The notes beneath the pieces were generated by a model, which was not told the DNA's origin, searched no databases, and saw nothing but the letters and a program-made list of their open reading frames with translations. From Roseburia sp. AM59-24XD (GTDB lineage: Bacteria > Bacillota > Clostridia > Lachnospirales > Lachnospiraceae), in the NCBI RefSeq assembly GCF_003478445.1, contig NZ_QUET01000010.1, forward strand, positions 44,832-108,831: a DNA stretch of 64,000 nt, written 5' to 3'. Below are positions 17,902 to 27,124 of the stretch, piece after piece. The number at the start of each line of letters is the position of its first letter. The stretch's first letter is position 1. Position numbers and translations under genes: made by a program.

Positions 17902-19386
17902 ATGAAAATCGAGATGAAAGGGATTAATAAATCGTTCGGTCCCAATCAGGTGCTTAAGGACGCCGGTTTTGTTCTGGAGGATGGTGAAGTACATGCACTG
18001 ATGGGCGAAAATGGTGCCGGAAAATCGACCCTGATGAAGATTTTGACCGGAGTATACAAAAAGGATTCCGGAACCATAACGATCGATGGCAGGGAGGTTC
18101 ATTTCAAATCACCGCAGGAGGCAGAGAAAGCCGGTATCGTATTTATTTATCAGGAGTTAAATGTGCTGTTCGACCTGACCGTGGAGGAGAATCTCTTTAT
18201 GGGAAAGGAGATCACAAAACATTTTGGAATTTGTGATAAAAAGGCAATGCGTCGCAAGGCTCAGGAGGTCATGGAACGGATGGGGGTGCAGATCCCGGTC
18301 GATGCTGTGATGTCCGATCTGTCCGTAGGACAGCAGCAGATGGTTGAAATCTGCAAGGCACTGATGGTAGACGCAAAGGTTCTGATCATGGATGAGCCGA
18401 CAGCAGCACTGACAGAGCGTGAGACAGAAACCTTATTTAAGGTCATGAAATCGCTGCGGGAAAAGGGTGTTTCCATTGTTTATATTTCTCATCGAATGGA
18501 AGAAATCTTTGAACTGTGTGACCGGATCACGATTCTTCGCGATGGTACCTATATTGGCACCGAAGAAATCAGCAAGATCGACATGGATGGCGTTGTCCGC
18601 ATGATGATCGGAAGAGAGATCGGCGAGCGTTTTCCGAAAAGAGATGCAAAGATCGGTGATGTTGTCTTAAAGGTGGAGGGACTGACAAAGGAAAAACTGT
18701 TCCACGACGTATCCTTTGAGGTCAGAGCCGGTGAAGTTCTCGGTGTTGCCGGACTGATGGGGGCCGGACGGACAGAGATCATGAGAGCGTTGTTTGGCTG
18801 TATCGCCAGGGATCGCGGCAGTATTTACATTGATGGTGAAAAGGTTAAGATCAAAAATCCGGAGCAGGCGATCAAGGCAGGCATCGGATTTATCACAGAG
18901 GACCGTAAAACAGAGGGACTTCTGTTAGAGAAAAGCATTGCGGATAATATTGAGATCGTGAATTTGAAAGCGGTTTCACGAAAAGGCGTTTTATCCAAAC
19001 GCAAAGAAAAGGATCTGGTTCATAAGGAGATTGAAGAGTTTCGGATCAAATGCTTTGGACCATGGCATGAATGTGATAACTTAAGCGGCGGTAATCAGCA
19101 GAAGGTTGTTCTTGCAAAATGGATCGCAACCAATCCGAAGATACTGATCCTGGATGAACCGACAAGAGGAGTCGATATCGGTGCCAAGAAAGAAATCTAT
19201 CATGTGATCAATCAGATGGCGTCCCTCGGGGTGGCAGTGATCATGGTATCCTCAGAGCTTCCGGAGGTACTTGGCATGAGTGACCGCATTATGGTGGTAC
19301 GCGAGGGTGAGGTACGAGGCATTCTGGATGGAAAGGAAGCTGACCAGGAGAAAATAATGACTTTAGCGACGGGAGGTACATTATAA
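17902..19386 (+). CDS. rbsA: Ribose ABC transporter ATP-binding protein RbsA
   Basis: The energising subunit of the ribose importer, with two fused ABC domains in 494 residues. The first has GENGAGKST (about 35) and LSVGQQQMVEI; the second has the usual degenerate Walker A (GLMGAGRTE) and LSGGNQQKVVLAKW, with LDEPTRGVDIGAK. This is typical of RbsA/MglA. AAGGGGGTG precedes the ATG. Its stop overlaps the first base of the rbsC start. Confidence 0.96.
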   Translation: MKIEMKGINKSFGPNQVLKDAGFVLEDGEVHALMGENGAGKSTLMKILTGVYKKDSGTITIDGREVHFKSPQEAEKAGIVFIYQELNVLFDLTVEENLFMGKEITKHFGICDKKAMRRKAQEVMERMGVQIPVDAVMSDLSVGQQQMVEICKALMVDAKVLIMDEPTAALTERETETLFKVMKSLREKGVSIVYISHRMEEIFELCDRITILRDGTYIGTEEISKIDMDGVVRMMIGREIGERFPKRDAKIGDVVLKVEGLTKEKLFHDVSFEVRAGEVLGVAGLMGAGRTEIMRALFGCIARDRGSIYIDGEKVKIKNPEQAIKAGIGFITEDRKTEGLLLEKSIADNIEIVNLKAVSRKGVLSKRKEKDLVHKEIEEFRIKCFGPWHECDNLSGGNQQKVVLAKWIATNPKILILDEPTRGVDIGAKKEIYHVINQMASLGVAVIMVSSELPEVLGMSDRIMVVREGEVRGILDGKEADQEKIMTLATGGTL

Positions 19387-20380
19387 TGGGAAAAAATAAT
19401 GAGAAAAATAAATTAAATATCGGCACACTGATCGGAGAATATGGAGCTTATATTGCACTGGTACTGCTCGTCATTGTGATCAGCTGTGTCAGTCCGGAAT
19501 TTCGGACAGGCAGCAACTTCTTGAATCTGCTCAGACAGGCATCCTTCAACGGACTGATCGCCTTTGGTATGACATGTGTAATCTTATCGGATGGTATTGA
19601 TCTTTCCGTTGGATCAACCTTTGCATTAAGCGCGATCATCTGCGCAGAACTTATGATCCATGGCATTCCTGCAGCGGCAGCAATTCTGATCGCTCTTCTG
19701 GCTGGTACGGCGCTCGGCATGGTCAGCGGTGTTCTTGTAACAAAGGGAAGACTTCAGCCGTTCATCGCAACACTGATCACGATGACGGCATATCGTGGAC
19801 TGGCACTGATCATCACCGATGGAAAGCCGGTTTCCAGACTGGCAGCCAGCGTGAAAAATGAGTCAGGTGCATTTTTGTTTAAGGTGCTTGGAAAAGGAAG
19901 TTTTGTATTCGGACCAAACGACATGATCTCCATTCCGATCCCGGCGATCATTCTGATCCTTTTCCTTCTGGTATTCTATTTTGTACTGCATCACACCACC
20001 TCGGAAGAAGAATTTATGCAACAGGAAGTAATGAGAAATGTGCAAAGCTGGTTGGTGTCAATACAACCAAGATCCGTATCGCTGTTTATTCCATTTCCGG
20101 CTTTATGTCTGCCCTTGCAGGTCTGATCATGATCTCCCGTGTCGATTCCGCACAGCCGACACTGGGCGAGGGATATGAACTGGATGCCATTGCGGCGGTT
20201 GCACTTGGCGGTACAAGCATGAGTGGTGGACGTGGTAAGATTGTTGGAACGATCGCCGGTGTACTGATCATTGCTGTCCTGAATAACGGACTCAACATTC
20301 TGGGAGTTTCCACATATTATCAGGAAGTGATCAAAGCGGTTGTTATTCTGGTAGCAGTATTGTCAGATCGTAAACGGTAA
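19386..20380 (+). CDS. rbsC: Ribose ABC transporter permease RbsC, frameshifted in this sequence
   Basis: The membrane channel of the ribose importer. The first frame carries the permease from residue 1 to LHHTT (ISDGIDLSVGSTFAL-type motif at about 72), then turns to nonsense; the second frame continues with GRRIYATGSNEK and SGFMSALAGLIM to the end. One missing T near 20000-20001 restores 331 residues, the family length. All neighbouring rbs genes are intact, so a sequencing error is more likely than a real mutation. Confidence 0.92.
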
Positions 20381-20397
20381 GACAGGAGGTATACAGC

Positions 20398-21333
20398 ATG
20401 AAAAAATTGGTAAGTTTATTATTGAGTATGTTAATGATATGTTCCCTTGCCGGATGTGGTATTGTGATCGATGGTGAGGGTGGAAGCACAGGTTCGAAAG
20501 CGTCCGGAGCAAGTGGTGCGATCGGACTGTCCATCTCCACACAGAATAATCCGTTTTTCGTCACACTGGCGGAGGGTGCAAAGAAAGCAGCAAAGCAGGC
20601 AGGCGTGCCTCTGACCGTGGTAGATGCCAGCGATGATGCAACAAAGCAGGTGAGCGATATCGAGGATCTGGTATCCAAAAATGTCAGCGTGCTGATCGTG
20701 AATCCGGTCGATTCCGATGCTGTGACCGGAGCCGTTGAGGCAGCGATTGCAAAGGGGGTCAGGGTAATCTCCGTTGACCGTGTTGTAAACGGTGTGGACA
20801 TTGACTGTCAGATCGCATCCGATAATGTAGCAGGTGCCGAACTTGCGACACAGTACATTGTGGACACTCTGGGCGAAAACGTGAAAACAGCAGAGCTTGT
20901 CGGAACCTCCGGCGCATCTGCGGCGATTGACAGAAGCCAGGGCTTCCATAATATTGCCGACAAGAAATTAAAGGTTGTTGCAAGCCAGACGGCGGATTTT
21001 GACCGTACACAGGGAATGACCGTTATGGAGAATATGCTTCAGGCGGACAGCAGCATTCAGGCGGTATTTGCCGGCAATGATGAGATGGCACTCGGAGCCG
21101 TTGAGGCGATTTCCGGTGCGAAAAAGGATGTGCTTGTGGTTGGTTTTGATGCAACGGACGATGCAATCGAAGCGATCAGGCAGGGCAGAATGGGTGCTAC
21201 GATCGCACAGCAGCCGGATCTGATCGGATCTACAGCAGTAGAAAATGCGATCAGGCTGACAAAGGGTGAGAGTATTCCGAAGGAGATCCCGGTTGAGGTG
21301 ACACTGATCACAAAAGACACTGTCGACAAGTAA
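20398..21333 (+). CDS. rbsB: Ribose ABC transporter substrate-binding lipoprotein RbsB
   Basis: The extracellular ribose receptor. A signal peptide ends in the lipobox LAGC (Cys about residue 20), so it is anchored to the outer face of the membrane as a lipoprotein. The mature part is a type I periplasmic-binding fold (IGLSISTQNNPFFVTLAEG; FAGNDEMALGAVEA; VVGFDATDDAIEAI). Length is 311 residues. GGAGG precedes the ATG, 17 bases after rbsC. Confidence 0.95.
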   Translation: MKKLVSLLLSMLMICSLAGCGIVIDGEGGSTGSKASGASGAIGLSISTQNNPFFVTLAEGAKKAAKQAGVPLTVVDASDDATKQVSDIEDLVSKNVSVLIVNPVDSDAVTGAVEAAIAKGVRVISVDRVVNGVDIDCQIASDNVAGAELATQYIVDTLGENVKTAELVGTSGASAAIDRSQGFHNIADKKLKVVASQTADFDRTQGMTVMENMLQADSSIQAVFAGNDEMALGAVEAISGAKKDVLVVGFDATDDAIEAIRQGRMGATIAQQPDLIGSTAVENAIRLTKGESIPKEIPVEVTLITKDTVDK

Positions 21334-21346
21334 GGAGGTGGACGCG

Positions 21347-22234
21347 ATGAAGGTGTTAAATATTGGTTCAATGAATCTGGATTATGTTTACCGTGTGGAT
21401 CATATCGTGCAGCCGGGCGAGACGATCAGCAGTCAGGGAATGAATATATTTCTGGGAGGCAAAGGTATCAACCAGTCGATCGCACTGGCAAAAGCGGGCG
21501 CAGAGGTTTATCATGGCGGCATGATCGGCGAGGATGGCGAGGCGTTTCTGGACGCCTGCAAAGAGTATGGTGTACACAGTCGGTATATCTGCCGGATCGA
21601 AGGAAAAACAGGCCACACGATCATACAGATCGACAAGGAGGCGCAGAACTGTATTCTTCTTTACGGCGGTGCCAATCAGAAGTTGACACATGAATATGTC
21701 GATGGAGTTCTGTCCCATTTTCAGGACGGAGACATTCTTCTTCTGCAGAATGAAGTAAATGATATCGCCTATATGGTCGATCAGGCATATGAGAAGGGTA
21801 TGCAGATCGCCCTGAATCCATCGCCGTTTGATGACCGATTAAGAGAAGTGAACATGGACAAGATCAGCATCTTTCTCCTCAATGAGATTGAGGGCGGACA
21901 GATCACGGGTCTGACAGATCCGGAGGAGATTTTCGAAGAAATGTGCCACAGATTTCCAAAGGCAAAGATCGTGCTCACTCTTGGTAAGGACGGCGCTGTT
22001 TACGGAGAGCAGGGGAAACGCTATGAACAGCCGATCTTCCCGGTGCAGGCGGTTGATACGACAGCAGCCGGTGACACATTTACCGGATATTTTCTGGCAG
22101 GTCTTGTGGAGGGCATGCCGATTGAGAAGATTCTGGAAATGAGCGCAAAAGCATCCTCCATTGCTGTTACCAGAGAGGGGGCGGTTCCATCCATTCCGTA
22201 CCGCAGTGAGGTACAGGAGGCACTGCAGCAATAA
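21347..22234 (+). CDS. rbsK: Ribokinase RbsK
   Basis: Phosphorylates D-ribose at O5 with ATP, feeding the pentose phosphate pathway. A PfkB-family kinase of 295 residues: N-terminal LNIGSMNLDYVYRVDHIVQPG, glycines GGKGINQSIALAKAG and the C-terminal catalytic motif DTTAAGDTFTGYFLAG. ATG 21347 has AAGGAGGTG 6 bases upstream, overlapping the rbsB end; the in-frame GTG 21338 is inside that site. It is the last gene of the operon. Confidence 0.93.
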   Translation: MKVLNIGSMNLDYVYRVDHIVQPGETISSQGMNIFLGGKGINQSIALAKAGAEVYHGGMIGEDGEAFLDACKEYGVHSRYICRIEGKTGHTIIQIDKEAQNCILLYGGANQKLTHEYVDGVLSHFQDGDILLLQNEVNDIAYMVDQAYEKGMQIALNPSPFDDRLREVNMDKISIFLLNEIEGGQITGLTDPEEIFEEMCHRFPKAKIVLTLGKDGAVYGEQGKRYEQPIFPVQAVDTTAAGDTFTGYFLAGLVEGMPIEKILEMSAKASSIAVTREGAVPSIPYRSEVQEALQQ

Positions 22235-22264
22235 AAAAACTATCATTTATTCTGAAATTAACCC

Positions 22265-22292
22265 TTACAAAATACTTAAAATATGTTATAAT
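22265..22292 (+). promoter_or_regulatory. Probable promoter of the carD-like gene
   Basis: TTACAA (22265-22270), 16 bases, then a perfect TATAAT (22287-22292). The start codon is 135 bases further on, giving a long leader that contains the hairpin at 22321-22351. Confidence 0.6.
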
Positions 22293-22320
22293 AAATACAG
22301 ATCTAAAGCGGATATCAATT

Positions 22321-22351
22321 GCCGGAAGTTCGATATACAGGGACTTCCGGC
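22321..22351 (+). promoter_or_regulatory. Hairpin in the carD leader
   Basis: GCCGGAAGT pairs perfectly with ACTTCCGGC over a 13-base loop. No T-run follows, so it is not a normal terminator. It may be a leader structure or a residual end of the rbs transcript. Confidence 0.5.
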
Positions 22352-22427
22352 TTATCTATGGTGGGATGGAACGTCTTTGTTAAAGTATCTGGATTTTGAA
22401 GTCATTGTTTCATGAAAAGAGGGAAAT

Positions 22428-22928
22428 ATGTATCAGGTAAATGATAGTGTTATGTATGGTACACATGGAGTGTGCGAGGTGACGGCGGTAGGCAGATTAT
22501 CTATGTCAGTAGCGGATCGTAAGAAGAAATATTATACGCTGCGACCGGTATATCAGAAGGATTCTCTGGTATATGTGCCGGTGGATAATGTGAAGCTGCC
22601 GATGAGACTGGTTCTGACCGGAAAGGAAGCGGAGGAGCTGGTGGAGGAGATTCCACAGCTTGAAACCATCTGGATCGGCAACGAGAAGGAACGGGAGAGT
22701 CAGTATAAGGAAGCAGTACGCAGCGGCGACTGCAGAGAGCTGGTTCGTATCATTAAAACGATCTATTTGCACAAAAAGGAACGGGTCGACGAGGGCAAGA
22801 AGGTTGCTGCAGTTGATGAGCGTTATTTTCATCAGGCAGAGGAACTGCTTTACGAGGAGCTTGCCTATGCGCTGAATATGGAGGTCGATCAGATCGGAGA
22901 TTATATTGCATCCAAAATACGCAAATAA
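22428..22928 (+). CDS. CarD/CdnL-family transcription regulator
   Basis: A 166-residue protein with the RNA-polymerase-interacting Tudor-like domain shared by CarD and the TRCF repair helicase (YQVNDSVMYGTHGVCEVTAVG; YTLRPVYQKDSLVYVPVDN), followed by an all-helical C-terminal part. Such proteins bind the polymerase beta subunit and stabilise open promoter complexes. GAGGGAAAT precedes the ATG. It is monocistronic, with its own promoter and a bidirectional terminator. Confidence 0.9.
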   Translation: MYQVNDSVMYGTHGVCEVTAVGRLSMSVADRKKKYYTLRPVYQKDSLVYVPVDNVKLPMRLVLTGKEAEELVEEIPQLETIWIGNEKERESQYKEAVRSGDCRELVRIIKTIYLHKKERVDEGKKVAAVDERYFHQAEELLYEELAYALNMEVDQIGDYIASKIRK

Positions 22929-22930
22929 TA

Positions 22931-22979
22931 AAACAGCGTGAATATTCGTTTCTCAATAACGAAATATTCACGCTGTTTG
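22931..22979. terminator. Bidirectional terminator between carD-like gene and response regulator
   Basis: AAACAGCGTGAATATTCG pairs with its complement at 22960-22978 (one bulge). A and T runs on both sides suit the two convergent genes. Confidence 0.85.
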
Positions 22980-23020
22980 TATTTCCATCAAAGCGAAGAA
23001 GCCCGCATTGTGTATTCGCA

Positions 23021-24595
23021 TCAGTGCTCTGCTTCCATATCCGGCTGACGCATCTGCTTGCGGTATTCTGCCGGGCTTTGCTTGACATATTTCTTGAATT
23101 TCGTGTGGAAATAATCCACGTTGCGGTAACCGACCTTTTCGGCGATCTCATAGACCTTCAGGGAGCTGTTGACCAGAAGATCCTTGGAATGTTCAATACG
23201 GATCTTGTCTACAAATACATTGAAGCCCTGACCGACCTTTTTGGTGAAGATCTTGCCAAGATAAGAGCTGTTGTAGCCGAAAAGTGGTGCGATATTCTCC
23301 AGCTTGATATTGTCCATATAATTGTGCTCGATATAATGAATGATATCATCCATCACACTCTCGCTGGAAGGATTGCCGATGGTGCGGATGATCATTTCAA
23401 ACTGCTCTGTGAAGAACAAAACGATCTCATAGAGGTAATATTTGTCGTTGATAAACTCAATGATCTCGGCGTTACTCGGAAAAGGTATGTCCGCATTATG
23501 GTACAGATGGAAAATCTTTTCCTTGATGGACAGATACAGATCTGTCAGAAAAAGTTTGATCTGTGGAATGTCCTCATCACAGGAATAGAGCTTGCCCTCG
23601 AGTTCATGAAGCATTTCTGCCATCTGATTGCGCTTTGCTGCCTGAATATATCCGATCAGTGATTCACAATAGGACTGTAACACCTCCGGAGTAAGCTGGA
23701 AGATATGCTCTTCATCCTGCTTTGGAAGCTGGTCATAGCCGATCGTGTGCTGGCGGTGCTCGCAGAAAAAGCGGCGCTGCAGCAGACGAAGCGCTTCCTG
23801 ATAGGAAACAGGAACCTCACGGATATCCCGGACCGGTCTGCCGTAGGTGATGAACAGGGAATCAAGAGGAGAATCCTTCTGTGGTTTCTGTTCACGCTCA
23901 TAATGCTCCAGAAACTGCTGGAACTTGTGAAGTGTAAATTCTCCCTTGAGCAGAAGGATTTCGTTGTCGTCGATTGTGATCTGCTCATACGAGCTGTTCA
24001 TCTCATTGGTAACCTTTAACAGATCCGCAAAACGATAGGACATCTGTGTTGCGTTGTGACTGTATTTCTCATAGATAACAACTTGATACTGATCTGCATT
24101 CAGATGCATGTCATCAATGTTGATCTGGTCAAAATCAGCCTTGTCTGTAAGAATATCCAAAAGGATCATACCATGCGCCTTCTGGCGGTAATGCTGCCAG
24201 GTTCCGGACTGACGGCTCTGCTCCTCAAGCGTTGTCTTCAGTGATTCGACCGCCTCCAAAAGTTCGTCCTCATCGATCGGCTTTGTCAGATAGAAATCAA
24301 CGCCGTAGCGGATCGCTGCCTGCGCATATTTAAAATCGGTAAAACCACTCAGGATAATAAAATGTCCCTCAAAGCCTTTGTCGCGTGCCTGCTTCACAAC
24401 ATCCACACCGAGAAGCCCCGGCATCCGGATATCGATCAATACCAGATCGGGCTGTTCCCGGACAATATAATCTAATGCATCAATGCCGTTGGATGCTTCG
24501 CCAATAATTGAAAATCCCAGAGATTCCCAATCGATAATACATTTTAAACCCTGACGTATAATCAGTTCGTCATCCGCAATAAAAACGGTATTCAT
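23021..24595 (-). CDS. AraC-type response regulator (YesN-like), orphan
   Basis: A 524-residue regulator: N-terminal receiver domain with acidic pair DD (residues 8-9), phospho-acceptor Asp in LVLIDIRMPG (about 55) and Lys in YLTKPID (about 105); a middle helical region; and a C-terminal AraC-type double helix-turn-helix (NSSYLGKIFTKKVGQGFNVF, YRNVDYFHTKFKKY). In this family the partner is usually an adjacent membrane sensor kinase and a sugar ABC transporter, often for oligosaccharides. Neither is adjacent here, so its signal and targets are unknown. Confidence 0.93.
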   Translation of the reverse strand: MNTVFIADDELIIRQGLKCIIDWESLGFSIIGEASNGIDALDYIVREQPDLVLIDIRMPGLLGVDVVKQARDKGFEGHFIILSGFTDFKYAQAAIRYGVDFYLTKPIDEDELLEAVESLKTTLEEQSRQSGTWQHYRQKAHGMILLDILTDKADFDQINIDDMHLNADQYQVVIYEKYSHNATQMSYRFADLLKVTNEMNSSYEQITIDDNEILLLKGEFTLHKFQQFLEHYEREQKPQKDSPLDSLFITYGRPVRDIREVPVSYQEALRLLQRRFFCEHRQHTIGYDQLPKQDEEHIFQLTPEVLQSYCESLIGYIQAAKRNQMAEMLHELEGKLYSCDEDIPQIKLFLTDLYLSIKEKIFHLYHNADIPFPSNAEIIEFINDKYYLYEIVLFFTEQFEMIIRTIGNPSSESVMDDIIHYIEHNYMDNIKLENIAPLFGYNSSYLGKIFTKKVGQGFNVFVDKIRIEHSKDLLVNSSLKVYEIAEKVGYRNVDYFHTKFKKYVKQSPAEYRKQMRQPDMEAEH

Positions 24596-24743
24596 GTGTT
24601 TACCAAACCTTTCTGATCCTGCATGCCTGAATAAAAGACACTTCTGCAGAATATATATTTACAACTCATATTTGTTTGAAAAATGAGCCTCCCATTATTA
24701 TAACTTTTTGGGAGGAGATTTGCAAGAAAGGGGATTGGTTTTC

Positions 24744-25289
24744 GTGCAGTTTCTATTATATTTATCGAATTTCATGATACCCATCGTGATATTTTATATT
24801 GTGGGCTACGGACTGTGCAGCCACACCGATATTTTCGGAGCTTTTGTCAAGGGTGCACAGGACGGCTTCAAGGTAGTACTTAAGGTTTTGCCAACGCTGA
24901 TCGGTCTGATGATGGCGATCGGGATCCTGCGGGCGTCGGGGCTTATGGAAATGCTTTCCGCCCGGATCGCACCGATAGCGGAGAAGGCGGATTTCCCGGC
25001 GGTGCTGGTGCCGCTTTCTCTGATCAAAATGGTTTCCTCCTCGGCAGCCACCGGTCTGCTGCTTGATATTTATAAGAAATTTGGAACCGATTCCCATGAG
25101 GGATTTCTGGCATCGGTTCTGATGTGCTGTTCGGAGACGATTTTTTATACGATCTCGGTATATTTTATTGCAACCGGAGACAAAAAGCATGCACCGGTCA
25201 CGAAAATGAACTGGACATTGACCGGCGCACTCATCGCAACCTTTGCGGGAATGGCGGCGAGTGTATGGCTGTGCCGGGGGATTGCGTAA
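24744..25289 (+). CDS. spmB: Spore maturation protein B
   Basis: A membrane protein of about 181 residues, with nucleoside-recognition (Gate) type domain segments (PTLIGLMMAIGILRASGLM; LSLIKMVSSSAATGLLLDI). SpmB with SpmA contributes to spore-core dehydration. I prefer GTG 24744, with AAAGGGG ten bases upstream, because the family begins close to FLLYLSNFMIP; the in-frame TTG codons at 24708, 24720 and 24735 are alternatives. spmA, normally adjacent, is absent here. Confidence 0.85.
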   Translation: MQFLLYLSNFMIPIVIFYIVGYGLCSHTDIFGAFVKGAQDGFKVVLKVLPTLIGLMMAIGILRASGLMEMLSARIAPIAEKADFPAVLVPLSLIKMVSSSAATGLLLDIYKKFGTDSHEGFLASVLMCCSETIFYTISVYFIATGDKKHAPVTKMNWTLTGALIATFAGMAASVWLCRGIA

Positions 25290-25316
25290 GGGGCAGAATA
25301 AGAGTTGTCGGGGAAG

Positions 25317-25346
25317 TTGACAGCTCATGGGAATATATAGTACAAT
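25317..25346 (+). promoter_or_regulatory. Sigma-A promoter
   Basis: TTGACA (25317-25322), 18 bases, TACAAT (25341-25346), 37 bases before the next start codon. Confidence 0.75.
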
Positions 25347-25382
25347 ATAAACTACAATTATAGCTGCAAGGAGGATGAAAAG

Positions 25383-25742
25383 ATGAACAAAGAACTTTTA
25401 TTTGCGATTGCTGTTTTGGTGGCAGGAATACTGTGTCTGATCAAGGTGTATCTGGATCGGAAAGGAGAAAAGCTTTCGGGAGTTGTCAGCGGTTTCGTTA
25501 ACAGTGACGGATATGATTTTGCGGTGATTCGGTTCCAGTATAATGGACAGGAACTGGAAGCCAGAGCTGCCAATGCAGAAGGCAGGAAAGGGAAACACGC
25601 GGAGGGTGACAGAGTGGATATTGTCTATCGTCCGGGGAAAGCAAAATATGTAAATATTGTCGGTGATAATTATGATATTTATATAGCGGTTGCAATCACA
25701 ATATGCGGACTGGCACTGGTTATCCTGCGCCTGATCAAGTAG
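25383..25742 (+). CDS. Small membrane protein, DUF3592-like
   Basis: A 119-residue protein with a hydrophobic helix at each end (about 5-21 and 99-115) and a beta-rich middle (VIRFQYNGQELEARAANAEG, GDRVDIVYRPGKAKYVNI). This two-helix, one-sheet layout resembles DUF3592 proteins, whose function is unknown. AAGGAGG precedes the ATG. It has its own promoter and is followed by a strong terminator, so it is probably monocistronic. Confidence 0.75.
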   Translation: MNKELLFAIAVLVAGILCLIKVYLDRKGEKLSGVVSGFVNSDGYDFAVIRFQYNGQELEARAANAEGRKGKHAEGDRVDIVYRPGKAKYVNIVGDNYDIYIAVAITICGLALVILRLIK

Positions 25743-26061
25743 ATTTCAAGACCGCGCACCAATATGAGGTGTGAAGTATCAGCATGTTAATCGTAGGAAA
25801 GCATGACAAAATGGGAGGTATGGATTACCTCCCATTTTACGTTTTTTTAAGGCAAAAATCTTATTTGACACCACGCCACATAAGAAACACTATGGGCGCT
25901 GGTTCTCTTTGGAATATGGAAAGTTTTCGTTCTTTAGGATATAGACAGTTCTGGAGAATAAGCGTAAAATAGGTTATATAACATATTTTTGGAGTTTCAT
26001 AAGATAGGGGGAGTGAAGCTTCTAAAATCGGAAATACATTTATAGTGTAGAGGAGATCAAA
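25743..26061. other. Intergenic stretch with a terminator and a possible gene scrap
   Basis: The terminator of the preceding gene lies at 25808-25848. After it, one plus-strand frame (25864-25944) reads FDTTPHKKHYGRWFSLEYG and ends FSFFRI before a stop, which resembles a real protein C-terminus, but it has no start and I cannot name a family. Nothing else is visible. Confidence 0.5.
25808..25848 (+). terminator. Intrinsic terminator
   Basis: AAATGGGAGGTA pairs perfectly with TACCTCCCATTT around a short loop, followed by ACG and seven T. Confidence 0.9.
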
Positions 26062-26238
26062 ATGTCAAACGAATGTGATACCTGTGCAAATTACAGTTAT
26101 GATGAAGAATATGAGGAGTACTTCTGCGATGTGAATATGGATGAGGATGATATGGTGCGTTTTATGACAGATCACCGGAACAGCTGTCCGTATTACCGCA
26201 ACGGTGACGAATATCAGGTTGTGCGCCACCAGATGTGA
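26062..26238 (+). CDS. Small Cys-containing protein, DUF6472-like
   Basis: A 58-residue acidic protein with a Cys-x2-Cys pair near the start (NECDTCANY), a further FC at about residue 22 and SCPYYR at about 41, which may bind a metal. The ending YQVVRHQM is the pattern I associate with DUF6472 of Lachnospiraceae. GAGGAG lies 8 bases before the ATG. It ends 31 bases before the methyltransferase start, so the two are probably co-transcribed. Function is unknown. Confidence 0.8.
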   Translation: MSNECDTCANYSYDEEYEEYFCDVNMDEDDMVRFMTDHRNSCPYYRNGDEYQVVRHQM

Positions 26239-26269
26239 TGTGACAAGGGAGAGTTTCAGGAGAAAACAA

Positions 26270-27109
26270 ATGACAGAATTAGAGAAATATTATAATAAAT
26301 TTAACGAAGAGAAACGGTTGACGAGACGTCATGGCAAGGTTGAATATATCACCTCCATGAAGTATATTCATGAGTGCATTGATGCAATTTGTCCGAATGA
26401 ACCGGATGGAGGAGAGAAGGGGAACCAGACATATGACCGGTCCGGACAGACCAACCCGTCGGACCTCCGCATTCTGGATGTCGGTGCCGGCACCGGGCGT
26501 TACAGCGTGGCACTTGCCGGGGAGGGCTATGACGTTACGGCGGTAGAACTGGTCAAATATAATCTTGGCATTTTAAAATCTAAGAAAAGCAGTGTCAAAG
26601 CGTTTCAGGGCAATGCTTTAAATCTGTCCCGTTTTGCGGACAGTAGTTTTGACATCACTTTGCTATTTGGACCGATGTATCATCTGTACACATTTGAGGA
26701 CAAGCATCAGGCACTGGAGGAAGCGAAGCGTGTGACGAGACCGGGCGGCAGGATACTTGTGGCATACTGTATGAATGAGTACGGAGTGCTTTTGTACGGT
26801 TTCAGGGACGGTAATGTAAAACAGTGTCTGGAGGATGGCAGATTGTCGAAGGAATTTAAGTGTGTGCCGCATCCCGAGGATCTGTATGATTACATGAGAC
26901 TGGAGGATATTGATGCACTGAATGCAGCATCGGGGCTGGAGCGGTACAAGATCATTTCCCCGGACGGTCCGGCAAATTATATGAGACCGGTTTTAAATGC
27001 GATGGATGAGGAGACCTTTGACCTGTTTGTACAGTACCATTTATCGGTCTGTGAGAGACAGGATCTGATCGGTGCCGGAGCACATACGCTGGATATTCTG
27101 ATACGGTAG
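26270..27109 (+). CDS. Class I SAM-dependent methyltransferase
   Basis: A 279-residue cytoplasmic methyltransferase: SAM motif I ILDVGAGTGRYSVALA (about residue 68), acidic residue in AVELV, and motif FDITLLFGPMYHLY followed by AKRVTRPGGRILVAY. The N-terminus (MTELEKYYNKFNEEKRLTRRHG) matches a common type 11 group in Clostridia. CAGGAG precedes ATG 26270; the frame is open to 26204 but overlaps the preceding gene. The methyl acceptor is unknown. Confidence 0.88.
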   Translation: MTELEKYYNKFNEEKRLTRRHGKVEYITSMKYIHECIDAICPNEPDGGEKGNQTYDRSGQTNPSDLRILDVGAGTGRYSVALAGEGYDVTAVELVKYNLGILKSKKSSVKAFQGNALNLSRFADSSFDITLLFGPMYHLYTFEDKHQALEEAKRVTRPGGRILVAYCMNEYGVLLYGFRDGNVKQCLEDGRLSKEFKCVPHPEDLYDYMRLEDIDALNAASGLERYKIISPDGPANYMRPVLNAMDEETFDLFVQYHLSVCERQDLIGAGAHTLDILIR

Positions 27110-27124
27110 AGGAGGAAGTCTGAA

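Noticed and set aside
19995..20130. Programmed frameshift in rbsC
   Set aside because: There is no slippery heptamer or downstream pseudoknot, and the same one-base loss occurs in many unrelated genes of the window.
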